Assembly (NCBI RefSeq): GCF_902150045.1
Contig: NZ_CABFVU010000003.1
Coordinates: 868,001 to 932,000, forward strand
From: Chitinophaga polysaccharea
GTDB taxonomy: Bacteria > Bacteroidota > Bacteroidia > Chitinophagales > Chitinophagaceae
Reading direction: 5' to 3'
Length of the DNA stretch: 64,000 bases
Part shown: positions 55,034 to 63,074 of the stretch, piece by piece
How the letters are laid out: the number at the start of each line of letters is the position of its first letter
Numbering within the stretch: the stretch's first letter is position 1
Notes under the pieces: generated by a model
Told to the model about the DNA's origin: nothing
The model's input: only the letters and a program-made list of their open reading frames with translations
Databases searched by the model: none
Program-made: the position numbers and the translations under genes

Positions 55034-55531
55034 ATGATAAAAGTATTGCTGATAGATGATCACCCTATTGTAATGGAAGGATTGAAGAACCTGTTGTCGC
55101 GCCAGGAAGATGTAACAGTGACCGGTTGTTTCGATACCGGCAAAGCAGGTTTGCAGGCGATTGAAGACCTGGCGCCCGATGTAGTGCTTCTCGACATCAA
55201 TTTACCCGACATCAATGGAATAGACCTCTGCCAGCAGGTCCGCAAATATGATAAAGACGTGCGTATTATTGCGCTGAGCGTGCACAATGAACGACCGGTA
55301 ATCAAGAACGTGCTTAACAGCGGCGCCAATGGCTATGTACTGAAGAATGCCGTTGGCGATGAGATCATCATGGCCATCAACGCTGCCCTGAAGGGCGAAA
55401 TATACCTGTGCCGGGCCTCGCGCAATATTGTAAGCCAGGTACAGGAAGGAGAGCTTACGGAAATCCCAAAGATCACCCGCCGGGAGAAAGAGATCATGAT
55501 AAAATTTGCCACTCAATTCGGATTGATATAA
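55034..55531 (+). CDS. NarL-type response regulator lacking its DNA-binding domain
   Basis: A 165-residue protein with a complete receiver domain: acidic pocket LLIDDHP, phosphoacceptor Asp in VVLLDINLPDING, and Lys in GYVLKNA. The C-terminal LuxR-type helix-turn-helix begins (ITRREKEIM) but stops 11 residues later, so recognition helices are missing; full-length relatives have about 210 residues. No other frame downstream continues it. It lies 9 bp after the kinase stop. With the broken kinase it suggests a decaying two-component system, or a receiver-only protein. Confidence 0.8.
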   Translation: MIKVLLIDDHPIVMEGLKNLLSRQEDVTVTGCFDTGKAGLQAIEDLAPDVVLLDINLPDINGIDLCQQVRKYDKDVRIIALSVHNERPVIKNVLNSGANGYVLKNAVGDEIIMAINAALKGEIYLCRASRNIVSQVQEGELTEIPKITRREKEIMIKFATQFGLI

Positions 55532-55538
55532 AAAATTA

Positions 55539-55583
55539 GCTGATTTCAGGAATAAAGAACCCCTCCTGCTGGTCGTAGCTTTG
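55539..55583 (+). promoter_or_regulatory. Promoter of the 55618 gene with shared box
   Basis: GCTGATTTCAGG (55539-55550), 25 bp, then -7 TAGCTTTG (55576-55583), 34 bp before the ATG. Identical box and spacing to the lipoprotein promoter at 52693-52737, and again no -33 TTTG. Confidence 0.6.
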
Positions 55584-55617
55584 TTGCAACAAATTAACAA
55601 TCTAAAACGAATACAGC

Positions 55618-55944
55618 ATGGACAAGAAAACGTTGGCTATCATTTCCTACATCACCATTATCGGGTGGCTGATCGCATTTTTCCGGTATAAAGACAAGGA
55701 GCGTGATCCTTTCGTAACCTATCACCTGAAGCAATCGTTAGGTATTGCTATTATCAGCCTTATCCTTGGCTCCGCCATTAATATCATTGCGCATATTATA
55801 CCTTCCCTTTCTATAATAGCGTATGCAAACATCGCCATACTGGCATTGTGGGTGGCTGGCATTATCAATGCAATGAGTGGCCGCAGAAAGGCTGTACCTG
55901 TGGTTGGCCCTATGTTCGGGAATAAGTTCAGTTTCCTCATGTAA
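55618..55944 (+). CDS. DUF4870-like (Tic20-like) small membrane protein
   Basis: A 108-residue protein with about three membrane helices: LAIISYITIIGWLIAFF, then the conserved FVTYHLKQSLGIAIISLIL and a last helix before GRRKAVPVVG. The pattern YHLKQSL is typical of DUF4870. Role unknown. Its promoter carries the box shared with the lipoprotein gene. Confidence 0.8.
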   Translation: MDKKTLAIISYITIIGWLIAFFRYKDKERDPFVTYHLKQSLGIAIISLILGSAINIIAHIIPSLSIIAYANIAILALWVAGIINAMSGRRKAVPVVGPMFGNKFSFLM

Positions 55945-55978
55945 TCACCCTATTATTCATTCTATAAACACCCCTTAT

Positions 55979-56170
55979 ATGCAGAAGATAGCATCCCTTT
56001 TAGTGATTTTTGGCCTTTTATCCATTGTTACCGGTTTCTTTAACCATGTACCCCGAATACTAATATGGATCTATAAATGGGGAGAAGGCCCTGCGTGGGG
56101 AATTAAAATAGGGTTGATCGTTTTAGGCTCGATTCTATTTGTGCTCAGCGGGAAGACGCAAAAGAGCTAA
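55979..56170 (+). CDS. Small membrane protein
   Basis: A 63-residue protein with two membrane helices (IASLLVIFGLLSIVTGFF and IKIGLIVLGSILFVLSG) joined by RILIWIYKWGEGPAW. It follows the DUF4870-like gene by 34 bp and is probably co-transcribed. The frame is open from 55877, but the ATG at 55979 begins the first helix. Confidence 0.6.
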   Translation: MQKIASLLVIFGLLSIVTGFFNHVPRILIWIYKWGEGPAWGIKIGLIVLGSILFVLSGKTQKS

Positions 56171-56401
56171 TACCACGCGGAGATTGTCTGACACGGATTT
56201 TGTCTGACTCAGGATTAAACTTATTACGCTGATCAGACTGATTTGATTACTTTGGATTTTAAAAGATCAGGGGAGATTTGAGCGGATATTTTCTGCTTTT
56301 ATCTTCCCTGGTTTTACCATGAAATGTTTACCTACAGTGCGGAAGCCATAACAGCATCCGAACGGGAAGTAACTGCTTTACAATGCCGGGGAATAGTGCG
56401 A

Positions 56402-57322
56402 TTAGCTAAAGCTGGCCCTGAACTCCAGCGGGGAAAGATCCGTTTTGCTTTTGAATAGTTTGCTGAAAGATTGCGGATGCTCAAATCCAAGTTCATATGC
56501 AATTTCACTGACAGACAGATCAGTGGTCGATAACTTCTCTTTGGCTTTCTCAATCAGCTTTTCATGAATATGTTGCTGCGCGGTTTGCCCGGTTAATACC
56601 TTTAGCAGGTTACTCAGGTATTTGGGCGAAAGGTTTAATGATTGCGCAATGTATTGTACCGTAGGCAATCCTTTCACTGCCAGGTCATCCTCCCTGAAAT
56701 AATCAGACAGCAGGTTTTCCAGCCTGTCCAGGATTTTATGATTGGTGATTTTCCTGGTGATGAACTGGCGGTGATAAAACCGTTCAGAATAACTGAGCAA
56801 CGTTTCTATTTGTGAGATGATGATCTGCTGGCTGAAATGATCGATATTGGAATGGTATTCCTGCCGGATGGCCTGGATGATATGATTGATGATCGATTCC
56901 TCTTTATCAGAAAGGAACAAAGCCTCGTTTACCGAGTAGTCAAAATATTCATATTGCTGAATGTTTTTTGCCAGGGCAGTATTCCAGAAAAAGTCCGGGT
57001 GGATCAGCAACATCCATCCAGAGCGTACGGCCGTGGCGTTGAGCTCCGGTTCTATTCTGAACACCTGGTTAGGCGCAATAAAAAACATCACACCTTCATC
57101 AAAATCATATTCCTGCTGGCCATATCTCATTTTACCGTTCACGCCCCGTTTAATGGAAATCTGGTAGAAGTCAAACACCCAGTTGATGTCGCTGATATCA
57201 GGCGGCCGTTTCACATCCGCATAATCCACTACGCTGATCAGGGGATGTTCCGGCTTGGGCAAATCCCTGAGCTGATGGAACTCACTGATCGTTTTAACCC
57301 TTTGGGTTTTTATATTCACCAT
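56402..57322 (-). CDS. AraC-family transcriptional regulator
   Basis: A 306-residue protein: cupin-like sensor (DFDEGVMFFIAPNQVFRIEP) and the double helix-turn-helix at the C-terminus (TVQYIAQSLNLSPKYLSNLLKVLTGQTAQQHI; SVSEIAYELGFEHPQSFSKLFKSKTDLSP). It lies downstream of the NmrA-like gene on the same strand, 169 bp away, and may regulate it. Confidence 0.88.
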   Translation of the reverse strand: MVNIKTQRVKTISEFHQLRDLPKPEHPLISVVDYADVKRPPDISDINWVFDFYQISIKRGVNGKMRYGQQEYDFDEGVMFFIAPNQVFRIEPELNATAVRSGWMLLIHPDFFWNTALAKNIQQYEYFDYSVNEALFLSDKEESIINHIIQAIRQEYHSNIDHFSQQIIISQIETLLSYSERFYHRQFITRKITNHKILDRLENLLSDYFREDDLAVKGLPTVQYIAQSLNLSPKYLSNLLKVLTGQTAQQHIHEKLIEKAKEKLSTTDLSVSEIAYELGFEHPQSFSKLFKSKTDLSPLEFRASFS

Positions 57323-57491
57323 CTTTTCACTATTAATATCTGTCTAAAGTTACACCAATAATTGCTCACAAATGGCACAGATGTGCCCGTGCATTATAGT
57401 CCCATTTGCGGCAATTAAAGGGAGTAATGTTTTATTAAACGTGTTGCCAGGCAATGTACAAAGCGCTGGTCCGATGTTTAATTAAGACGGG

Positions 57492-58397
57492 TTATGCTTT
57501 ATTAAATGCTGCTGCAAAATCCTTTGCAAAATCTTTCAGCTTTACTTTACCTAAAACCGGTTGGTGGCGGTAGTAGTCTTCATACAACACGCCGCTGCCC
57601 TGGCTTGCCTGCATCTCCACAAAACCATTAGCTACCTGTGCATTCATCCCTGCTGCCAGCCAACGTTCCAACTGCTTTGCATCAGGGATCACCTCCCATT
57701 TCAGGCCCGGCATACCGATGGCCTCCCCCAATGTGGCAGCCACTTCGTTTGGCGAAACTTCATCACTGGCAATATAGCGTATGGTTCTGCCGGCAAAGGG
57801 CTTCTCCATTTCTTCCGCAACCACCTCCGCGATATCCAGTGGCGATACCCAGGGTTCTTTTTTGTCTCCGCCATAGTTTGAAATGATGGTTCCCTGCGCT
57901 TTTATGTTCCGGATAAGTGAGAAGGTATTGGTATAAAAACCAACAGGGCGCATGAACTTAATGGAAACCTCATCTGGCAATTGCTTCAGTATAGTTTCCA
58001 CATTGTAGTGAAAGACCAGGATGCCATTTCCTTTGCTCATGTGAGCGCCAATGCTGCTGAGATGCACAACACGTTTCACGCCCGACTGCTCAACCGCCTG
58101 CTTATAGTTGTGGCCTATCTGGCTGATAGCGGCAATAAAATCAACTTCCGGGTCAAAGAAGCCGCCTGCAGCGTCTAATGTTTCCATCAGGTAAACTATA
58201 TCAGCTCCTTTAAATGTGGCGGATAAAAAACCGGCGTCTTCTATGGTGCCAATGGCGGCCTTTGCTCCAAGTGCTTCAATGTTTTTCTGCCTTTCGGGAT
58301 TGCTGCTGATAACAGTTACCGAGTGCCCTTTTTCCACCAGCTCTTTTGTGAGTGGTTTCCCTATATTGCCCAATGAGCCTGTAAGTACGATATTCAT
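57492..58397 (-). CDS. NmrA-like NAD(P)-binding protein
   Basis: A 301-residue atypical SDR: N-terminal GSLGNIGKPLTKELVEKGH (dinucleotide motif GxxGxxG form), then NmrA-type features (YLMETLDAAGGFF, RVVHLSSIGAHMSKGNG, IKFMRPVGFYTN). Such proteins act as NAD(P)-binding reductases or redox sensors, for example quinone reductase QOR2-like. The substrate is unknown. Confidence 0.85.
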   Translation of the reverse strand: MNIVLTGSLGNIGKPLTKELVEKGHSVTVISSNPERQKNIEALGAKAAIGTIEDAGFLSATFKGADIVYLMETLDAAGGFFDPEVDFIAAISQIGHNYKQAVEQSGVKRVVHLSSIGAHMSKGNGILVFHYNVETILKQLPDEVSIKFMRPVGFYTNTFSLIRNIKAQGTIISNYGGDKKEPWVSPLDIAEVVAEEMEKPFAGRTIRYIASDEVSPNEVAATLGEAIGMPGLKWEVIPDAKQLERWLAAGMNAQVANGFVEMQASQGSGVLYEDYYRHQPVLGKVKLKDFAKDFAAAFNKA

Positions 58398-58537
58398 ATG
58401 TGATTGCTTTGTTGATGCAAAAATCCGCCGGAATCACAAAATGACTGTAGCCTAAAGGCGCATTGTTGTAGCCAAAAGGAAGGGGTTATGCGGGCGGTCA
58501 AGTCAACCCACTCCGGCTAAACAGGCAATAAACTGAT

Positions 58538-59461
58538 CTACCCTTCATAAACGGCCGCTATCGCTGCTCTCAGTTGCTGGCGCAATTCGATATAGTTTTT
58601 TGCCGTAGTTACTTTATCCAGGAACAGTTTTACAATCCCTGCAGTTTTGGTGGTCCCGTGCTGCTCCACGAAAGAGATATATTCTGCTTTATTCTCCGGG
58701 ATCAGCGAGGTAAGCTTATCATAGTATTCAAACGATGGCGTATTGTCTTCCCCAAAAAGGTAATCCTCACAATATCCCTCATACAGCTCCCGGGCTGCGG
58801 CAGCGAAAATACTGCCGGGATAATTGTCCAGGAACTGCTCCCAGTTAAGGGCCCGCTTTCCAATCAATCTGAATGGGATCACTAACCCTGCATCGGCGCT
58901 GTATAACACCGTATCTTCATCGGCGCGCAATTGCAGGTACGCTCCATAATCGGCAGGCAGGGAAGCCTGGAATAAACCGGTATAAAATGTTGGAACCGTA
59001 CGAAGCTCCGTATATCCCTCCCCTATTTCCCAGGGCTCAATACCTGCTGTTGCGAGTAAATCAATGCGCTGTTGCACCCTGGCGGGCGGTACTACTTTGC
59101 CTTTTGCTTCTGAATAAAAATTCACGTATTCATCCACCCATTCATGCTCATTGTTGCTAATACCTATCAGGGCAGTATCTACATAAAGGGCAAGGGAATT
59201 ATAAAGCCTGGCAGCCGCACCGGCGTCTATACCTGGTAGCTGTTTTTCAATAGCCTGCCTCCTGCTGAAGATCCCTGAAACATATGCTTCGGTAGACGCA
59301 GTTGGGATATCAACATGCTTATTGGCCAATGAATCCGTATGGGTTGCAGTGGCAACAGGTTGCTTGCTTTCCGTTTTTTTGCTGTTGCCACGACAGGCTA
59401 CCAGCATGAAAATGAGGTATACAGGCGCCCAGGCGCTGAGGTTAATAAACTTGTTCTTCAT
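58538..59461 (-). CDS. Hypothetical lipoprotein
   Basis: A 307-residue protein with a lipoprotein signal (LIFMLVACRG). After a polar linker comes a mostly helical domain (AAARLYNSLALYVDTALIGI, LNWEQFLDNYPGSIFAAAARELY). No family recognised. It stands alone between the NmrA and HxlR genes. Confidence 0.65.
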   Translation of the reverse strand: MKNKFINLSAWAPVYLIFMLVACRGNSKKTESKQPVATATHTDSLANKHVDIPTASTEAYVSGIFSRRQAIEKQLPGIDAGAAARLYNSLALYVDTALIGISNNEHEWVDEYVNFYSEAKGKVVPPARVQQRIDLLATAGIEPWEIGEGYTELRTVPTFYTGLFQASLPADYGAYLQLRADEDTVLYSADAGLVIPFRLIGKRALNWEQFLDNYPGSIFAAAARELYEGYCEDYLFGEDNTPSFEYYDKLTSLIPENKAEYISFVEQHGTTKTAGIVKLFLDKVTTAKNYIELRQQLRAAIAAVYEG

Positions 59462-59596
59462 AGTATAAGTCAGCAGTTATTCATAATGAAAGCGCAAGAT
59501 AATGCAAGTGGAACAATTTTGCATGCCTGCCAGATGATGATAACACCATCTTGTTTTTCTTTATAGAAAAGTTTAATTTATTTATCTGATAGTTTG

Positions 59597-59995
59597 TCAT
59601 TTGGATATTTGAACTTTCAAAACTATACAAACATATAGTTCAAAAACGCATTGGATTTGCGCAACACATCGCTCCAAATTCCCCAGCGCCCACACCTGTA
59701 TCTCCACCAGCACCGGCTTTAACAACTTCCCCTTTTCAGTTAACGAATACTCCACCGTTGGAGGCATAGTGGCATAAGCCTGCCGGCTGATGATTTTCCG
59801 GGCTTCAAGTTGCTTTAGCTCCTTTACCAGCATCCGGGTATTAATCCCTGCCACACTCCTCTCCAGCTCTTTAAACCGCATCTTCCCTGCCATCAGGGTG
59901 TTGATGATCGACATTGTCCACTTCCCGGAAATCAGGTCCATCGCTTCCTGGAACGGGCAAACTCTTTCTGTTTTATTTTTATCCTCCAAAGCCAT
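59597..59995 (-). CDS. HxlR-family regulator with Cys near the N-terminus
   Basis: A 132-residue regulator: CPFQEAMDLISGKWTMSIINTL, MRFKELERSVAGINTRMLVKELKQLEARKII and PTVEYSLTEKGKLLKPVL are canonical. The Cys in VCPFQ is where redox-sensing members are modified. The tail (CVFELYVCIVLKVQISK) is hydrophobic and longer than usual. The ATG at 59995 is chosen. It is divergent from the DUF6194 remnant, across a perfect dyad at 60021-60044. Confidence 0.87.
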   Translation of the reverse strand: MALEDKNKTERVCPFQEAMDLISGKWTMSIINTLMAGKMRFKELERSVAGINTRMLVKELKQLEARKIISRQAYATMPPTVEYSLTEKGKLLKPVLVEIQVWALGNLERCVAQIQCVFELYVCIVLKVQISK

Positions 59996-60020
59996 AATAG
60001 TTCCTGTTACTTTACTCCGT

Positions 60021-60044
60021 GTTACTATATGCCAAAATAGTAAC
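60021..60044. promoter_or_regulatory. Operator-like dyad for the HxlR regulator
   Basis: GTTACTAT (60021-60028) and ATAGTAAC (60037-60044), perfect 8-bp arms with 8 bp between. It lies in the divergent region, and GTTACT repeats again at 60006-60011. HxlR dimers bind such sites; binding here is inference. Confidence 0.6.
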
Positions 60045-60100
60045 CCCTTGTAAATGTACCGCAATAAGGTGAAATTTGCACCCAACAAAACACACCTGCC

Positions 60101-60402
60101 ATGTCATTACAACACATTGAACAGCATATTACTGAATTACCCAACGTCACAAAACTTGAAAGCTTCGGATACACATTTTTCTTCTATGGCCCGGAACAGG
60201 TACTCCCCTTTGTAACCTTTGCAGCCTCAGATAATGAGCATGATAATGTATCCAATCTTAACCGGGATGGTGTGTTCAGAGTAAATATATCCTGAACCCT
60301 GAAGGCGATCGGCTAACGGAAACAATCAACTACATCAACGAAGCCCATCTTGTTGCCAAAAAACGCTTTGATAAAAAACAGGCGGCGAAAGCAGATAATT
60401 AA
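60101..60402 (+). pseudogene. DUF6194 family gene with internal deletion and frameshift
   Basis: The first frame gives ESFGYTFFFYGPEQVLPFVT then SDNEHDNVSNLNRDGVFRVN and stops at 60295. The next frame, from about 60288, gives ILNPEGDRLTETINYINEAH then LVAKKRF and a stop at 60402. Both are recognisable ends of DUF6194 (usually about 150 residues), but the middle of about 50-60 residues is gone. The deletion and change of frame at about 60288 leave no working protein. It was probably the target of the divergent HxlR regulator. Confidence 0.7.
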
Positions 60403-60610
60403 CTTTTATGCCAGCAAAGCGGCCTGTCAGTTTCATTTAAAACAGCACACTTAAAATAGTACGATCATTAAAACTTGAGCGCCGCTCCTAGTCCACTTAT
60501 GCACGCATTTGTCCGATTACGGACAGCACCCTGAAAAAGCATGCACACTGGTAGCGGGTTTTCATATTGGCTTATTTTATGTGCCTGAACTGTGATCAAA
60601 ATACCATCTT

Positions 60611-62989
60611 ATGATGCAGCTGCACTGGCTTAAAACTGCATGGAGAAATTTACGGCATAACGGCGCCTTTACCCTGATCAACCTGGTAGGACTAACCACC
60701 GGGTTTGCCGGGGCCATGCTGATATTCTGTTTATTGAATTACCATTTAAGTTTTGATAATTTTCATAAAGATGCCGGCCGTATTTACCGGATCGTATCCA
60801 TGTCTGATTATGATAAAGAAGATTATTCACAGGGAGTACCGCAGCCGCTGGGTAAAGCTTTCAGGAATGATTATGCCTATGGGGAACAGGTAGTAATGCG
60901 GGCCGGCCTGGAGGAACCGCAGATCAGTGTGGGTGAAGGGTCTTCCCGCAAACTGTTTCATATCGCCGCCGCCTATGTGGAACCAGGCTACTTCCGGATT
61001 TTTAACTACCCGTTCCTGGAGGGGAACGAAGCGGTATTGCAGGAACCCGATAACGCGGTGATCACCCGCAGGGAGGCTAACCGGCTCTTTCCCGGGCAAC
61101 CGGCCATAGGCAAGCAGTTCCTGCTCTCCAACAAGTATAAATTCACCATCGCAGGTATTCTGGAAGATATCCCGGTGAACAGCGTGAACCAGCAGCAGAT
61201 CTATTTATCTTATAGCAGCTTCAGGACAGCCGATCCCTGGATGGCCAGCGACAGCAGCTGGGGCGCCGTTTCCAGCGAAATACAATGCTTCATAAAACTG
61301 AGGCCCGGAATTACCAGCGCCGCAGTGGAGAAGATCTTCCCGGCCTTTCTCACTAAAAATTCACCAAGGGCGGCAAAATCTACCAAACTGTTTATGCAGC
61401 CGCTGAACGACATCCATTTCAACAGGACCTACGACGGGCAGATAGAAAAGAAACAACTATGGGGACTGGCGCTGATCGGGCTTTTCCTGGTCATCACCGC
61501 GGGTATTAATTTCGTGAACCTGGCAACGGCACGCTTATTTCACCGCTCCCGCGGAGCAGGCGTGCGGAAAGTACTGGGCAGCTCGGGCGCCCAGATCCGC
61601 TGGCAGTTTATGATGGAAACAGGAATGCTGGTACTGGGCGCAATGGTGCTATCTGTGCTGGCAGCCTACCTGCTGCTGCCACACTTCAACCAGCTATTCG
61701 ATACAAATATTGCAGGTAGCGTAATATTCCAGGCGCCGTTTGTCCTTTTTACAGCAATACTATTCAGCCTGGTTACCCTGCTGGTAGGTTACTATCCCGG
61801 TACGGTACTGTCGCGCATGAAAGCCGTGGAAACCATTAAGGGTAAAATGATCAGCAGCAGCGCCGCCGGTATCCCGCTGAGAAAAATACTGGTGGTGCTC
61901 CAGTTTTCCATTGTGCTGTTCATGCTCAGCTGCACCCTTATCATTTCCAGGCAGCTGCGGTCTTCTATGGATACCGATATTGGTTTTAATAAAGCCGGCA
62001 TAGTAATGATAAATATCCCGGAAGAAAAGAAATCTGCGGTAGATGGGCTACGCAACGAGCTAACGGCATTGGCGGGCGTCAATAAGCTGAGCTTTTGTTT
62101 TACATCGCCGATGTCGGACATGAATAATACAAACGAATTTAAATATGACAACCGGCCCCGGGCCGAGCCCTTCCAGCTGAATGTAAAAGCAGCGGATACC
62201 AACTACCTCTCCGCCTTTGGACTTCACCTGGTGGCTGGCCGTAACCTGTATGGCGGCGACACCATAAATGGCTGTCTTGTTAATGAAACAATTGTAAAAC
62301 GGGTAATGGTGAAATCGCCGGAATCTGTTATCGGGAAAACGCTGAAAGTGTATGATATAAAGACTATGATCGTAGGTGTAGTGAAAGATTTTCATACCAA
62401 CAATTTTCACCAGGATATTGAGCCGGTGTGTATGTACAGCGACTATCGGCATTACTACAATTGTGCCGTGAATATTGATATGCGGCATGCCAGGCAATTG
62501 TTACCGGTAATGGAGAAACTTTGGAAAGATGTATACCCGGATTATACCTGGTCTTACGACTTCCTGGATGATAATATCCGTGAGATGTATCATGCAGAAG
62601 AAGTTTTATTACAGCTGATACAAACGTTTTCCTTACTGGCCATCCTGGTAGGATGTATCGGCTTGTTCGGTATGGTATCGTTTATGGCAGTACAACGGAA
62701 AAAGGAAATAGGTGTACGGAAAGTATTGGGAGCAAGCATAGGCAGCATTTTATGGTTGTTTATGAAAGAATTTATACGGCTGTTGCTCATAGCCCTGGTG
62801 GTAGCCATCCCTGTTGCCTGGTATGTGATGCATCGCTGGCTGCAGGAATTTGTTTTCCGGCTTAACCTGGATGCCTGTAGCTTCCTCTGGCCCGTGGTGA
62901 TCACGTTTGGGATGGTCATTGTAACCATCAGCCTGAAATCGCTCAAAGCGGCGCTGGACAACCCGGTAATAAGCCTGAAGAATGAATAG
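60611..62989 (+). CDS. FtsX/MacB-type ABC transporter permease
   Basis: A 792-residue protein with two MacB_PCD-FtsX halves. N-terminal helix (FTLINLVGLTTGFAGAMLIF), a periplasmic domain (to about 280), FtsX core (LALIGLFLVITAGINFVNLATA; RGAGVRKVLGSSGAQI), then the second half ending in KEIGVRKVLGASIGSILWLF and SLKAALDNPVISLKN. Typical of Bacteroidota orphan permeases: no ATPase gene is adjacent. Export of a small molecule or lipoprotein is possible, but substrates are unknown. The vestige at 4045 belongs to the same family. Confidence 0.9.
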   Translation: MMQLHWLKTAWRNLRHNGAFTLINLVGLTTGFAGAMLIFCLLNYHLSFDNFHKDAGRIYRIVSMSDYDKEDYSQGVPQPLGKAFRNDYAYGEQVVMRAGLEEPQISVGEGSSRKLFHIAAAYVEPGYFRIFNYPFLEGNEAVLQEPDNAVITRREANRLFPGQPAIGKQFLLSNKYKFTIAGILEDIPVNSVNQQQIYLSYSSFRTADPWMASDSSWGAVSSEIQCFIKLRPGITSAAVEKIFPAFLTKNSPRAAKSTKLFMQPLNDIHFNRTYDGQIEKKQLWGLALIGLFLVITAGINFVNLATARLFHRSRGAGVRKVLGSSGAQIRWQFMMETGMLVLGAMVLSVLAAYLLLPHFNQLFDTNIAGSVIFQAPFVLFTAILFSLVTLLVGYYPGTVLSRMKAVETIKGKMISSSAAGIPLRKILVVLQFSIVLFMLSCTLIISRQLRSSMDTDIGFNKAGIVMINIPEEKKSAVDGLRNELTALAGVNKLSFCFTSPMSDMNNTNEFKYDNRPRAEPFQLNVKAADTNYLSAFGLHLVAGRNLYGGDTINGCLVNETIVKRVMVKSPESVIGKTLKVYDIKTMIVGVVKDFHTNNFHQDIEPVCMYSDYRHYYNCAVNIDMRHARQLLPVMEKLWKDVYPDYTWSYDFLDDNIREMYHAEEVLLQLIQTFSLLAILVGCIGLFGMVSFMAVQRKKEIGVRKVLGASIGSILWLFMKEFIRLLLIALVVAIPVAWYVMHRWLQEFVFRLNLDACSFLWPVVITFGMVIVTISLKSLKAALDNPVISLKNE

Positions 62990-63014
62990 CATGCCGCGCT
63001 AATACATCTCACTA

Positions 63015-63042
63015 AAAGCTGGTAAATAACCGGCTTTTTTTA
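63015..63042 (+). terminator. Terminator after the permease gene
   Basis: AAAGCTGGT (63015-63023) pairs with ACCGGCTTT (63029-63037; one G-U pair), loop AAATA, followed by further T residues. Confidence 0.75.
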
Positions 63043-63074
63043 TTATCTTCATACTACCAGCAAAAAATAGCCTC

